Part shown: positions 25,240-34,858 of the stretch, piece by piece | Layout: each line of letters opens with the position of its first letter | How positions within the stretch are numbered: position 1 is the first letter of the stretch | Source of the DNA: UBA1309 sp047605645 | Lineage (GTDB): Bacteria > Bacteroidota > Bacteroidia > Bacteroidales > Dysgonomonadaceae | Reading direction: 5' to 3' | Assembly (NCBI GenBank): GCA_047605645.1 | Contig: JASGFJ010000006.1 | Location: 1 to 64,000 of the forward strand | DNA: 64,000 nt | The notes under the pieces: generated by a model | Database searches by the model: none | The model's input: only the letters and a program-made list of their open reading frames with translations | What the model was told of the DNA's origin: nothing | Translations under genes and position numbers: made by a program

Positions 25240-27555
25240 ATGAAAAAACTTTTGTTTACGCTTGCTATTCTCTTTTTGTTGGTTAAGCTGTCAGCTCAGA
25301 CGACATTTCAGATTGTGAAGAATGACAAAGGCTCATCATTGGGTTACTCTACCCAATCGGGAATTAAAATTCTTTCAATAAAAGGGTTGAAATTTAAAGA
25401 CCTGAATAAGAACGGAAAGTTAGACCCGTATGAAGATTGGCGTTTGCCTGTTGATGTCCGGGCAAAAGATCTGGCAAAAAGAATGACTATTCACCAGATT
25501 GCCGGCTTAATGCTGTATAGTGTGCATCAGAATGTACCTTCTAATGATGCCGGCTTTGGCAGTGGAAAATATAACGGACGTGCTTTTTCTCAGGCAGGGG
25601 TTAATCCGTGGGAATTAACAGATCAACAAAAGAAATTCCTGAAGGACGACAACCTGCGCCATGTCCTGGTCGTAAGACTACAGAATTCCAAAGTGGCAGC
25701 ATTGTGGAACAATGAACTGCAGGCTTTTGTGGAAGGCATTGGCTTGGGAATCCCTGCAAATAATAGTTCTGACCCCCGAAATTCAGGACAGGTTGCCGGC
25801 TCGACTGTGGCTGAATTCAATGCAGGAGCAGGCGGTGAGATTTCAACATGGCCCGACGGCTTGGGAATGGCTGCAACATTTGATCCGGCTCTGGTTCAAA
25901 CTTTCGGACATATTGCGGCTCAGGAATACAGAGCTTTGGGCATTGCCACTGCCCTTTCTCCTCAAGTGGATTTGGCCACCGAACCTCGTTGGTACCGCTC
26001 CAGTATGACTTTCGGTGAAAGTCCGGCTTTGGCTGTTGATATGGCTCGTGCTTACATTGACGGATTTCAGACTTCTTTTGGAAAAGATGAGATTGCCGAT
26101 GGTTGGGGGTATAAAAGTGTGAATGCGATGGTAAAACATTGGCCCGGCGGAGGAACGGGAGAAGGTGGACGCGATGCGCATTTTGCTTTTGGTAAATTTG
26201 GAGTTTATCCCGGAAATAATCTTGAAACACAACTTCTCCCTTTCACAAACGGAGCATTTCAACTCAATGGAAAAACAAAAATGGCCTCGGCTGTTATGCC
26301 TTATTACACGATTTCTTACAACCAGACAAAAGATGGCGCGAATGTCGGAAACAGTTTTAGTAAATATATCGTTACCGATTTGTTAAGAGTAAAATATCAC
26401 TACGATGGTGTTGCTTGTACAGACTGGCTGATTACGGCCGATGAAGGGAAAACGCCTGGTGATTTTGCCGGAAAGCCATGGGGAGTAGAAGCTAAAACTG
26501 TTGCAGAAAGGCATTACATCGCCTTGATGGCCGGTATGGATCAGTTTGGAGGAAACAATGTGATAGAGCCTGTGCTTGAGGCTTATAAAATGGGAGTCAA
26601 AGAACACGGAGAGAAATACATGAGAACACGATTTGAGCAATCGGCTGTTCGCTTGTTACGTAATATTTTCCGACTCGGACTTTTTGAGAATCCGTATCTG
26701 GATCCTGAGGAATCCGCAAAAATAGTAGGGAATCCCGATTTCATGAAAGCGGGATATGATGCTCAATTAAAATCCGTTGTCATGTTGAAAAATAGATCAA
26801 ATGTTCTTCCTGTGAAAGAACGCAAAACAGTATATGTTCCCGACATGTATGTTCCATCTGTTAAAAATTGGTGGGGAAATTGGACGAAGGCTCACATGCA
26901 GACTCCGGTTAATGTCGAGCTGCTGAAGAAATATTACAATGTGACAACCGATCCCGCTAATGCCGATTTTGCGATTGTATTTATTACAGGCCCTTACTTA
27001 AATAGTGATGGAGGAGGATATGATAAAAACGATCGGTTGAAGGGAGGAAACGGATATATGCCAATTACCCTCCAATATGGCACTTACACGGCCAACGACG
27101 CTCGAGAGAAAAGTATTGCCGCTGGAGATCCTGTTGTAGATCCGTCTGTAACAGACAGAACATATAAAGGAAAAACTGTGACGGCATCTAATACAATGGA
27201 TTTACAAACCGTACTCACTACCCGTGAAATGATGGGGGATAAACCTGTCATTGTGGTCGCGAATCTCTCAAGAGGAATGATATTTAATGAATTCGAAGGA
27301 AAAGTAGATGCCATTCTTGTTCGTTTTTCAGTTGGAGAACAAGCTATTCTGGATATTGTCTCCGGAAAAGTTGAACCTTCGGGATTGTTGCCGATGCAGA
27401 TGCCGGCTAATATGCAGACGGTAGAAAAACAAAAAGAAGATGTGCCTTTCGATATGGAATGTCATAAGGATACGGAAGGGCATATTTATGACTTTGCATA
27501 CGGACTCAATTGGAGTGGCGTGATAAATGATGTACGCACCCGTAAATATAAATAA
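25240..27555 (+). CDS. Secreted glycoside hydrolase family 3 (beta-glucosidase/xylosidase-like)
   Basis: A 771-residue GH3 enzyme. A signal peptide (MKKLLFTLAILFLLVKLSAQ) is followed by the barrel domain, with MVKHWPGGGTGEGGRDAH and the nucleophile region GVACTDW, where Asp395 is the probable nucleophile, and then the alpha/beta sandwich (SVVMLKN...LPV) and ending. It hydrolyses beta-linked sugars from oligosaccharides at the outer surface or periplasm; substrate not inferable. The upstream in-frame extension (from 25120) covers the promoter and operator and is rejected. It begins the hydrolase locus. Confidence 0.9.
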   Translation: MKKLLFTLAILFLLVKLSAQTTFQIVKNDKGSSLGYSTQSGIKILSIKGLKFKDLNKNGKLDPYEDWRLPVDVRAKDLAKRMTIHQIAGLMLYSVHQNVPSNDAGFGSGKYNGRAFSQAGVNPWELTDQQKKFLKDDNLRHVLVVRLQNSKVAALWNNELQAFVEGIGLGIPANNSSDPRNSGQVAGSTVAEFNAGAGGEISTWPDGLGMAATFDPALVQTFGHIAAQEYRALGIATALSPQVDLATEPRWYRSSMTFGESPALAVDMARAYIDGFQTSFGKDEIADGWGYKSVNAMVKHWPGGGTGEGGRDAHFAFGKFGVYPGNNLETQLLPFTNGAFQLNGKTKMASAVMPYYTISYNQTKDGANVGNSFSKYIVTDLLRVKYHYDGVACTDWLITADEGKTPGDFAGKPWGVEAKTVAERHYIALMAGMDQFGGNNVIEPVLEAYKMGVKEHGEKYMRTRFEQSAVRLLRNIFRLGLFENPYLDPEESAKIVGNPDFMKAGYDAQLKSVVMLKNRSNVLPVKERKTVYVPDMYVPSVKNWWGNWTKAHMQTPVNVELLKKYYNVTTDPANADFAIVFITGPYLNSDGGGYDKNDRLKGGNGYMPITLQYGTYTANDAREKSIAAGDPVVDPSVTDRTYKGKTVTASNTMDLQTVLTTREMMGDKPVIVVANLSRGMIFNEFEGKVDAILVRFSVGEQAILDIVSGKVEPSGLLPMQMPANMQTVEKQKEDVPFDMECHKDTEGHIYDFAYGLNWSGVINDVRTRKYK

Positions 27556-28098
27556 AATCTGCTGAAAGGGAGCGTGTTGCTGAAAAAATGCTTTATTGAT
27601 GGAATTGTAACATGCTCTTCACCTTAACAGTCGATTCCGAGCGATTCAATATTTTGATATCTGCTTGTTTTTATAAAGTTGCGTTGATAATTTGTAATCA
27701 TGTGATTGATATACATGATATATAAACTAATTCTTCCAAAATAAGGAATAGAAACTATTTGTAATAGCCTGTTGCTGTTTGGAGAGAGGAATGCAAACGG
27801 ATTTGTCCTTTTTTCGAAGATATGCGAAAGATAGATACTGACGGCTTAGATGCCACTAATGAGCTGAGGCTGAGGAGGTGCAAAACACCCGAAGCAGCCA
27901 GCGGCAAAATAAGAGTGAACAGAATTATATTCTGATATAAAAAAAACGAAGACTGAATGATATACCGAAGGAGTGAATCATCCGGCCTTCTGATGGATGG
28001 AGAACCTATACCTGCTTAAGTATTACGATGTTATTGCGCATCAGTAATATTCGATTTATTTTTATTTGTGACTTGTACTAATATTTAATCTAATTATC
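27556..28098. other. Gap between GH3 and the outer-membrane barrel gene
   Basis: A 543-base stretch with no gene. A hairpin formed by GAGCGTGTT and AACATGCTC follows the GH3 stop (27571-27614) without a T-run, and CAGAAT-tat-ATTCTG lies at 27920-27934. A weak promoter-like TTTATTTG precedes the next gene. Confidence 0.4.
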
Positions 28099-30456
28099 AT
28101 GAAAAGAAACATTTATTTGAAGGTAGTCATGTTATGCTTTGCTGTAACAAACACTGTTTCCCTGAAAATGTCGGCCCAGGAGAAAAATAGAAGCATTGTT
28201 GCAGATACGACAAAGGCAACGGTTCCTAAAGCCGGAGCAACATCGAATGTTATGCTGAATGCTTCTGCGGACAATGGCCCGCGTGTGGTAAATATCGGAT
28301 TGCCTGCCAGTGTGGGCGGAACAACTATTCTTGAAAATGGATTACCTGTGGTGTATGACTTTATGGGGCAGATGCCCACATCTGTCTGGAGACAAGATGG
28401 CGGAATTTCTAAATTTGAAGTGCTGGATGTTTCCAAAACAGCACTTCTTGCCAGTGATGTGGGAGTCTCGGTGAGCACATGGACCAACCGGGGAAGCAAA
28501 ACGCTGAAAGGATCAGCCGGATTCAATACAAATTCCTTTGGGTTGCTCAGAGGTGATGTCGCTATTAGCGGACCTATAAATCAAGGTTTGCGCTATTCTC
28601 TTACTGCTTTTATCAATATGGATCCCGGAACATTTCATTCCAATATTTCGACTTTTCTCGATAAGACCTCCATTTTTAAAGGGGTACTAAATAAACAATA
28701 TAAATCGGGGCAAATCGGAATTCAATACAAATACGCGTATAGCTCTTCTGTCTCAATGAAACAGAGCCCTTACATTTACCGCGAGGATGGAAGTGTGGAT
28801 AAGTTGCCGAACTTCAGAATCGGTAGAGATGCCTATATCGAACAATCCGGATTGGTTCATGGAGTCGACCCTTTGTCGGGAGAAGAAATGGTCTGGGATG
28901 CGTTAAAAGATATTTCCAGTCAGTCGCATGTTATCGATATTTTCGGAGACCATAAATTTCCCAATAATATGGTTTTAGACTATACCTTGCGTTATCACAA
29001 TGCCAAGTCCGGGCTTTACAATCCGTATTATTCGGATATTTCCGGAAATTCGCAGCGAGACCCTAACTCCGGACTATATCCCTATTATTATAGCAATTTT
29101 TCAGATGCCTATGGTTCTGACAATCTCTCGGCATATACGGGCAAATACATTCAGGAAGCCATGATGATTTTCTCTCCAAGGACACAAAAAAATACCATAA
29201 TGGCTCGTTTGGAGTTAAGTAAAAAATCGGGCAAACATCACTGGATGCTTGGATTACACAACTGGTATTACAAAGTGGATAAAGCCAAAACAGCTACGTA
29301 TGTATACATGTTTGAAACGGCGCCAAATCCCAAAGGACTCGTAAGTGCCCATACAGATAAATATGGAAATATGGGATACAATTCGGCCTTGCAGTATTAC
29401 AATGGGATGGACAATAAAATGGCCTTGGTCGGCACCGATAAATGGATTGCCAGTGACAAAATAGAAGTAAATGGCGGTACCCGCCTGGAATGGCAACGCA
29501 TTGATGGAGACTGGTGTCCCAAAGATAATAGAAAGAAAATTGCCAGCGGAGCTGCTATTGTAGGAGAAACTGTAGATATTAAGAAGGATTGGTTCAATGT
29601 CAGTGTTACCGCTAACCTTCTCTACAAAGTATTCAACAATGCCGGTTTTATAGGAGATGGATATTATATTCAGCAGGCTGGAAAACTCAGCGCTTATTCC
29701 GGAGCTGATGACCCGAAAATTGAAACATGTAAGATTCCGGGATTCTCCATCGGTGTATATTACAATAATCGATACATCAGTTTAGTTTCCAAGATGACAA
29801 GAATCAAACGGACAAATTTCAAGAATAACTCTACATTTAATGCCAAATGGACGGATGACGCTCATCCCGGAGTTTTATTCTCGGCAAAAACAAAACAGAC
29901 CAGCAGCTACGATGTTAGTACTATCGGATGGACTACAGATTTGTTGCTGACTCCCTTCCGGAATTTTAAATTGCATCTGCTGTTTACTGTGCAGAATCCT
30001 GAATACCAGAATTATGCAATGACTATCAAATATGAAGCCAAAGACCCTGTAACCGGAGCGACGATATCAACACATGAAGAACATGTTAATAACAATGGGA
30101 ATGTGGCGCGTAGTGTTTCTAAAACTTTGCTTGAAATTGACCCCAGCTATACTTTTGGAAAATTCCGTATGTGGGCAAGTGCCCGCTATTTCAGTAAAGA
30201 ATATGCAAATTATCCCAACACTCTTATTTTTAAAGGCCGATGGGAAACATTTGCCGGAGTTGATTTCAAATACGATAAAAATGTCTCTTTCAGCTTGAAT
30301 GTTGTTAACATGCTGAATCAAAAAGGAGCACAAGGTTCTATTTCCGGAACCAACACAACCACCGCTGAAATGGCAAAGAAGCTTTATGACAAGCCGCTGA
30401 GTGGAACATACATTCGTCCTTTCACCGTGGAATTGAAGACCAAAGTTAAATTCTAA
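28099..30456 (+). CDS. TonB-dependent-receptor-like outer-membrane protein
   Basis: A 785-residue protein with a signal peptide (to about residue 27) and a beta-barrel-like remainder rich in alternating aromatic strands, ending in the aromatic-terminated strand FTVELKTKVKF typical of outer-membrane proteins. The early region (VVNIGLPASVGGTTILENG...VVYDFMGQMP) resembles a plug, but the usual carboxypeptidase-like repeat and a clear TonB box are missing. I see no SusD partner next to it. It may import the product of the secreted enzymes that surround it. The receptor role is inference; outer-membrane location is well supported. Confidence 0.75.
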   Translation: MKRNIYLKVVMLCFAVTNTVSLKMSAQEKNRSIVADTTKATVPKAGATSNVMLNASADNGPRVVNIGLPASVGGTTILENGLPVVYDFMGQMPTSVWRQDGGISKFEVLDVSKTALLASDVGVSVSTWTNRGSKTLKGSAGFNTNSFGLLRGDVAISGPINQGLRYSLTAFINMDPGTFHSNISTFLDKTSIFKGVLNKQYKSGQIGIQYKYAYSSSVSMKQSPYIYREDGSVDKLPNFRIGRDAYIEQSGLVHGVDPLSGEEMVWDALKDISSQSHVIDIFGDHKFPNNMVLDYTLRYHNAKSGLYNPYYSDISGNSQRDPNSGLYPYYYSNFSDAYGSDNLSAYTGKYIQEAMMIFSPRTQKNTIMARLELSKKSGKHHWMLGLHNWYYKVDKAKTATYVYMFETAPNPKGLVSAHTDKYGNMGYNSALQYYNGMDNKMALVGTDKWIASDKIEVNGGTRLEWQRIDGDWCPKDNRKKIASGAAIVGETVDIKKDWFNVSVTANLLYKVFNNAGFIGDGYYIQQAGKLSAYSGADDPKIETCKIPGFSIGVYYNNRYISLVSKMTRIKRTNFKNNSTFNAKWTDDAHPGVLFSAKTKQTSSYDVSTIGWTTDLLLTPFRNFKLHLLFTVQNPEYQNYAMTIKYEAKDPVTGATISTHEEHVNNNGNVARSVSKTLLEIDPSYTFGKFRMWASARYFSKEYANYPNTLIFKGRWETFAGVDFKYDKNVSFSLNVVNMLNQKGAQGSISGTNTTTAEMAKKLYDKPLSGTYIRPFTVELKTKVKF

Positions 30457-30683
30457 GAGCCAGATCCTGAAAAAGGGAAATAGAAATCTCTGCATGAGTG
30501 GGTGACTCCCTTTTAAAGTCATGCAAGAAAGCAAGCACTGTGCATTTAGCAGAGATTTCGTTTCCCTGAATACTAAAATTTTTTTCGACTATCGCCAGGC
30601 TTCACAGAATGAGTATGGAGATCGTATCCTTTGTCTTCATCTGTTTATTCTGGAGCCTTATTACTAACCCTAATTTAAACGAC

Positions 30684-31637
30684 ATGAAAACAAAAACGAA
30701 TTTAGGAATTTTATTCCTGTTTATTATTCTGATTTCAGGCTGTGGGAACAAATCTGTTCCGAAAGCAGAAAACGAGTCACCCGGAACTCTGAAAGTACTT
30801 AGCTATAATGTGTACTGGGGGATGAAAGAAGATACTACGGCTGATAAAAGATTATTCTCGGAATGGATTAAAAAACAAAATCCGGATATTCTGGCTTTAC
30901 AGGAGATGAATGGATTCAGTCAGGAAAACTCCGAATTTATACCTAAGGAGAAAGCTGTCAAGAAGTATATCCAGCGATTTGCCGAGAGTTACGGGCATCC
31001 TTATGCATACATTGTCAGGGAACCTGCACCCGATGGCTCTGTTAGCTTTCCGGTGGCAATTACCTCCAAATATCCCATCGTGAATGTGAGGAGAGTATTG
31101 GAAAATTCCATCCATGGATTTCTGGAAGCGGAAATTAAAGGCTACCATTTCATTATCACTCATTTTCACCCTTTCTCGGCGAAAAAAAGAAGCTATGAAT
31201 TGGAACAAATCCTGGCAACTATGGCTGCTAAACCAGCTGATTCGAAATGGTTCCTGATTGGAGACTTGAACTCTGTCTCTCCCCTCGATAAAAAAGAATA
31301 TGACAATCATCTCTTACGCGATTTTATCAGAGCCGATAGGGAGAAGAGGCCTCATAATAAGAATCTTGGAGAAGATGATGAATTGGATTACTCCATTCAG
31401 CAAAAAATATTGGATGCCGGATTTGTAGATGCTTTTAAACTCTTTCATCCCGATTTTGTAGCGTCTGCTCCTACTCGAATGGCTTACGACCAATCCAAAC
31501 ATCCGCTCCGTTATGATTACATCTATGTGAGTCCGAATATAAAAGCAGAAGTAAAAAGCTGTGATTTGATTAAGGATGAGTTTACGGATATATATTCAGA
31601 TCACTATCCGGTGGTGCTTACCCTGAATGCCAAATAG
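30684..31637 (+). CDS. Endonuclease/exonuclease/phosphatase-family lipoprotein
   Basis: A 317-residue lipoprotein: MKTKTNLGILFLFIILISGC ends in a lipobox with Cys20. The catalytic fold shows LKVLSYNVYWG, PDILALQEMN (metal-binding Glu), HFHPF, WFLIGDLNSVS (Asp and Asn of the active site) and SDHYPVVLTL with the final His. The family cleaves phosphodiesters, including nucleic acids, sphingomyelin and inositol phosphates. I choose ATG 30684 because it gives the lipoprotein signal; the frame is open from 30609. It sits with secreted phosphatases, suggesting phosphodiester scavenging. Confidence 0.88.
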   Translation: MKTKTNLGILFLFIILISGCGNKSVPKAENESPGTLKVLSYNVYWGMKEDTTADKRLFSEWIKKQNPDILALQEMNGFSQENSEFIPKEKAVKKYIQRFAESYGHPYAYIVREPAPDGSVSFPVAITSKYPIVNVRRVLENSIHGFLEAEIKGYHFIITHFHPFSAKKRSYELEQILATMAAKPADSKWFLIGDLNSVSPLDKKEYDNHLLRDFIRADREKRPHNKNLGEDDELDYSIQQKILDAGFVDAFKLFHPDFVASAPTRMAYDQSKHPLRYDYIYVSPNIKAEVKSCDLIKDEFTDIYSDHYPVVLTLNAK

Positions 31638-31661
31638 GCAGCAAAGGTGTTATCGTTTTTT

Positions 31662-31689
31662 TTAGAGACGTTGCATGCAACGTCTCTAA
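31662..31689. repeat. 28-bp perfect palindrome (REP-like)
   Basis: TTAGAGACGTTGCA and its exact complement abut with no spacer. It lies between the phosphodiesterase lipoprotein and the first histidine phosphatase, with no T-run, so it is not a simple terminator. It resembles dispersed REP-type palindromes I recall from other genomes. Confidence 0.75.
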
Positions 31690-31711
31690 CTGCCAATAAA
31701 AATTTAATCCT

Positions 31712-32488
31712 ATGAAAAAGAAAATCAAATGTATCGGTTTGCTTTTTATGCTGTTGTCTTCTGCTGTTTATGCGCAAAAAGACAATGCAAAGCCTGCCGG
31801 TAAGAAGGTGTCGGTCACTCTGTATCTTGTGCGTCACGGAAAGACTATATTCAATACCTTGGAGCGTGTTCAAGGATGGTCGGACACACCGCTAACACAA
31901 GCCGGTGTGCAGGTCGTTGGTTATTTGGCTAAAGGGTTGCAGGACTCCTGTTTCACGGGCGTCTATACGAGCGATAGCGGTAGGGCGCGCGAAACAGCTC
32001 AGATTATTATGTCCGGCAACCGACATGCTTTTGGCGTGCCGATCTATGACGTTCCGGATTTGCGGGAATGGAACTTCGGAAGCTATGAAGGAGAGTCCAG
32101 TGGTGCTACATTGAAAATTTACGATGCATTGACCCGGGAAAAAGCAGGGAAACCTTATTTTGAGTTGTCTCTGCCAGAAATGGGTGATTACAATAAGCAA
32201 GCCGATCCGAAAGGATGGGCTGAAAATTGGAAGGAGATAGAAACCCGAATCGGGCATGCCCTGACCAAGATTGTGGCGGAAACTCAGGCAAAAGGAGGGG
32301 GGAATGTGCTTGTGGTCAGCCATGGCTTTACAATCACTTCCGTTTTGTATATGCTGAACAAAGAGAAGGTGAAATTGGGCTTGAAAAATGCAAGTGTCAC
32401 CAGAATAGTTTATCGCGATGGAAAATATACTGTCACGGCTGTGAATGACATGAGTTTTGCAGATCGAGGCAAGGATATTTCGAATTAA
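31712..32488 (+). CDS. Secreted histidine phosphatase 1
   Basis: A 258-residue histidine phosphatase (phosphoglycerate-mutase-like). Signal peptide to about residue 21 (LLFMLLSSAVYAQ). The catalytic LVRHGKT motif (~38-43), TSDSGRARETA and VVSHGFT with the second His are all present. It removes phosphate from small molecules or phytate-like compounds; substrate unknown. A close paralogue lies 1.1 kb downstream at 33595. It is separated from the esterase gene by 25 bases. Confidence 0.9.
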   Translation: MKKKIKCIGLLFMLLSSAVYAQKDNAKPAGKKVSVTLYLVRHGKTIFNTLERVQGWSDTPLTQAGVQVVGYLAKGLQDSCFTGVYTSDSGRARETAQIIMSGNRHAFGVPIYDVPDLREWNFGSYEGESSGATLKIYDALTREKAGKPYFELSLPEMGDYNKQADPKGWAENWKEIETRIGHALTKIVAETQAKGGGNVLVVSHGFTITSVLYMLNKEKVKLGLKNASVTRIVYRDGKYTVTAVNDMSFADRGKDISN

Positions 32489-32513
32489 CCCAACCTTTTA
32501 AGCGGAAAAATCG

Positions 32514-33401
32514 ATGAAAGATACCTTCGTAATTGCTTTGGCGTTTTGTCTGTTGTCTGGAATTCCGGAGAAAGTTATTTCGCTGTCACCGGATAAGAAC
32601 CAAAAGATGCTTCTGGGTACTTTTCCTGAAATTAACACGGAATACAACAACGCTATTGTTTATAATGTGACAAGCCCTTTCCTTGAATATTATCCACCCA
32701 ATCCCAATAAGGCCGTGAAGACGAAAACAGCTGTTGTGATTGCGCCGGGAGGAGGATTTCAATTCCTTGCTCATGAGAGTGAGGGGAGAATGGTTGCAAA
32801 ATATCTTGCGAATAATGGAATTTCGTGCTTTGTACTTAAATACAGGCTTAATAACACTAAAACGGGGAATCCGCAACAGGAACTTGCCGAGGTGTTAAAG
32901 AATACACCTGAAGGAGCATCCTACGGATTTCATTCCATTATTTCACTTGCCACAGAAGATGGGAGCAAAGCCATTGAATATGTGAGAAAGAATGCTTCCT
33001 ATTATGGGATAGCCCCTGATAAAATTGGGTTTATGGGCTTTTCGGCCGGAGGCACAGTGGTCATGTCTGTCGCTCAGAACGCTTCTCCCGGCTGTGCTCC
33101 TGACTTTATCGCTCCTATTTATGCTTATTATCGGGAGGTTGACGGGAATCTTCCCCGGAGCACTGAGCTTTTCATGCCTGCTTTTGTTTTAGCTGCCACG
33201 GATGATGATTTGAAAATGCATACCCACAGTATTTCGATTTATAATCAGTTGATTGCTGCGGGGCAGAAAGCCGAATTGCATCTGTTGGCTACCGGTGGGC
33301 ATGGTTTTGGAATGCGTATACAAAACAAAAGTTCCGACAACTGGATGGAATTGTTTATGAAATGGCTGAAGCAGATGAACTATCTGGATGCAAACGAATA
33401 G
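32514..33401 (+). CDS. Secreted alpha/beta hydrolase (acetyl-xylan-esterase-like)
   Basis: A 295-residue alpha/beta hydrolase with a signal peptide. Motifs: VVIAPGGGFQFLAHESEG (oxyanion-hole HGG-like loop), GFMGFSAGGTV (nucleophile Ser in GFSAG), a DDDL acid region and TGGHGFGM with the catalytic His. The layout is that of BD-FAE/acetyl-xylan esterase enzymes, which strip acyl groups from glycans. Placed between two histidine phosphatases in the same direction. Confidence 0.85.
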   Translation: MKDTFVIALAFCLLSGIPEKVISLSPDKNQKMLLGTFPEINTEYNNAIVYNVTSPFLEYYPPNPNKAVKTKTAVVIAPGGGFQFLAHESEGRMVAKYLANNGISCFVLKYRLNNTKTGNPQQELAEVLKNTPEGASYGFHSIISLATEDGSKAIEYVRKNASYYGIAPDKIGFMGFSAGGTVVMSVAQNASPGCAPDFIAPIYAYYREVDGNLPRSTELFMPAFVLAATDDDLKMHTHSISIYNQLIAAGQKAELHLLATGGHGFGMRIQNKSSDNWMELFMKWLKQMNYLDANE

Positions 33402-33594
33402 ATAAGTATGGAAGAATGTGGGCAAGGCTATTGTTTGTTTTGTTCAAGGTTGAAAGATTCCTCTTCCGTTTGCAAGCAGGTTGTCTTTATTCCCGGAGCA
33501 ATAGATAAGACGATGCAACTATCGGTTTTTAGAAATTGATTCCGGGATTTAAAAAACAAAAATTATTGTCTAACTTAAATACAGTACAATTCAA

Positions 33595-34398
33595 ATGAAA
33601 AAAAATATATTTATCTTTTTAGGGCTGTGGATGCTTATTCTCTCAGCTGGAGTTGCTCAAGAGAAACGTGCAGCTTCAAAAGACAATACGGTCACTCTTT
33701 ATATTACCAGACATGGAAAGACGATTTTAAATACGATGGATCGTGTGCAGGGATGGGCTGATTCTCCTTTAACTCCTGCCGGAGTGGAGGTCGCCGAATA
33801 TTTAGGAAAAGGATTAGCTGCGGAGGGCATTGAATTTGCAGCGGCTTACTCCAGTGATTTAGGACGCGCGCGTCAGACAGCCCGCATTGTTCTTGATTCG
33901 AAAGGACAGAAAAAAATGACAGTTACGGAGGTGCCACAAATCAGAGAAACTAATTTTGGTAGTTATGAAGGAGATTTGAATAAAAATATGTGGAATGATG
34001 CAGCTCTGTTTCTGAAGTTTAAGAGTTATAAAGAACTACAGGGTAATTTAGGACGAGATTTGACACTCCTGGCAAAAGCTGTCGATACGTTTGCTGAATT
34101 GGAAACATTAGGTATCGGTGAATCTTATCAAACCGTTAAAAACAGAGGGCAAAAAGCCATTCGGGAGATTGCAGCCAAAGAAGCAGCCAAAGGAGGCGGG
34201 AATATTCTGATTGTCGGTCATGGGATGTCTATTGGTATTTTCTTATCCGATCTCGATAGTACGGGGAAAAAACCGGAGATGGGGCACATGGGAAATGCGG
34301 CGGTGTGCAAAGTGATATATAAGGACGGTAAATTCTATTTAGAATCTTTCGGAGACATGGGATATGTTGAAAAGGGAAAAAAACTGGAAAAGCAATGA
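33595..34398 (+). CDS. Secreted histidine phosphatase 2
   Basis: A 267-residue paralogue of the first histidine phosphatase, with a signal peptide (IFLGLWMLILSAGVAQ), ITRHGKT, SSDLGRARQTA, and VGHGMSIG. The line RVQGWADSPLTPAGVEV closely matches RVQGWSDTPLTQAGVQV of the other copy, which indicates duplication followed by divergence. The gap of nearly 200 bases before it has no recognisable promoter, so it may be transcribed from the common upstream promoter. Confidence 0.9.
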   Translation: MKKNIFIFLGLWMLILSAGVAQEKRAASKDNTVTLYITRHGKTILNTMDRVQGWADSPLTPAGVEVAEYLGKGLAAEGIEFAAAYSSDLGRARQTARIVLDSKGQKKMTVTEVPQIRETNFGSYEGDLNKNMWNDAALFLKFKSYKELQGNLGRDLTLLAKAVDTFAELETLGIGESYQTVKNRGQKAIREIAAKEAAKGGGNILIVGHGMSIGIFLSDLDSTGKKPEMGHMGNAAVCKVIYKDGKFYLESFGDMGYVEKGKKLEKQ

Positions 34399-34822
34399 GA
34401 ACGCAAGCGGGTTCTGCCAGAAAGCAGAGTCAAAAGAAAGCTATAAAATATGCCCGGAGCAGCATGTCGGATACTTTAACCGGGGTATGGAATGGCAAAG
34501 TTGGTCAGTCTATTGACTGTACAAGAAATGCCGGATAGCTTTGAGGTTGCTTTTTAGTACGTGTATGACAACTTTATAAGACTCTTTTAGTCGTTTGAAT
34601 TATTCTTGAGTTTATCGACTGTTCTTGCATCGTTGTTGTTGTCTTTTCCGGATAAATCTGAAATAGATGGAATATGTTTCCCTTTTCTGCTCTTCTGCCC
34701 TGTCTCCGAAACGATTCATCGCTTTTTGTAAAGTTTTGGTTTTGTTTCTTGATGGATGTACTGTTTGGATACAGATTAAAACTTTTTTGTTTCTGTATTC
34801 AGGCAGGGGGGACTAAAAATCT
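34399..34822. other. Gap with no recognised gene
   Basis: A 424-base AT-rich stretch between the histidine phosphatase gene and the small monooxygenase. The longest frame is Phe/Leu-rich and shows no family features. No terminator hairpin was recognised. Confidence 0.4.
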
Positions 34823-34841
34823 TATATTTGTATATACAAAT
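34823..34841 (+). promoter_or_regulatory. Promoter and palindromic operator of the monooxygenase gene
   Basis: TATATTTG at 34823-34830 is a -7 element. ATTTGTATATACAAAT (34826-34841) is a perfect 16-base palindrome that overlaps it and the predicted start of transcription, so it is a likely repressor site. Confidence 0.6.
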
Positions 34842-34858
34842 TATAAAAACAAGAAATC

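Noticed and set aside
28099..30456. SusC of a SusCD polysaccharide locus
   Set aside because: No SusD follows and the typical N-terminal carboxypeptidase-like repeat is missing.
31662..31689. Palindrome as a rho-independent terminator
   Set aside because: No T-run on either side; fits a repeat element better.
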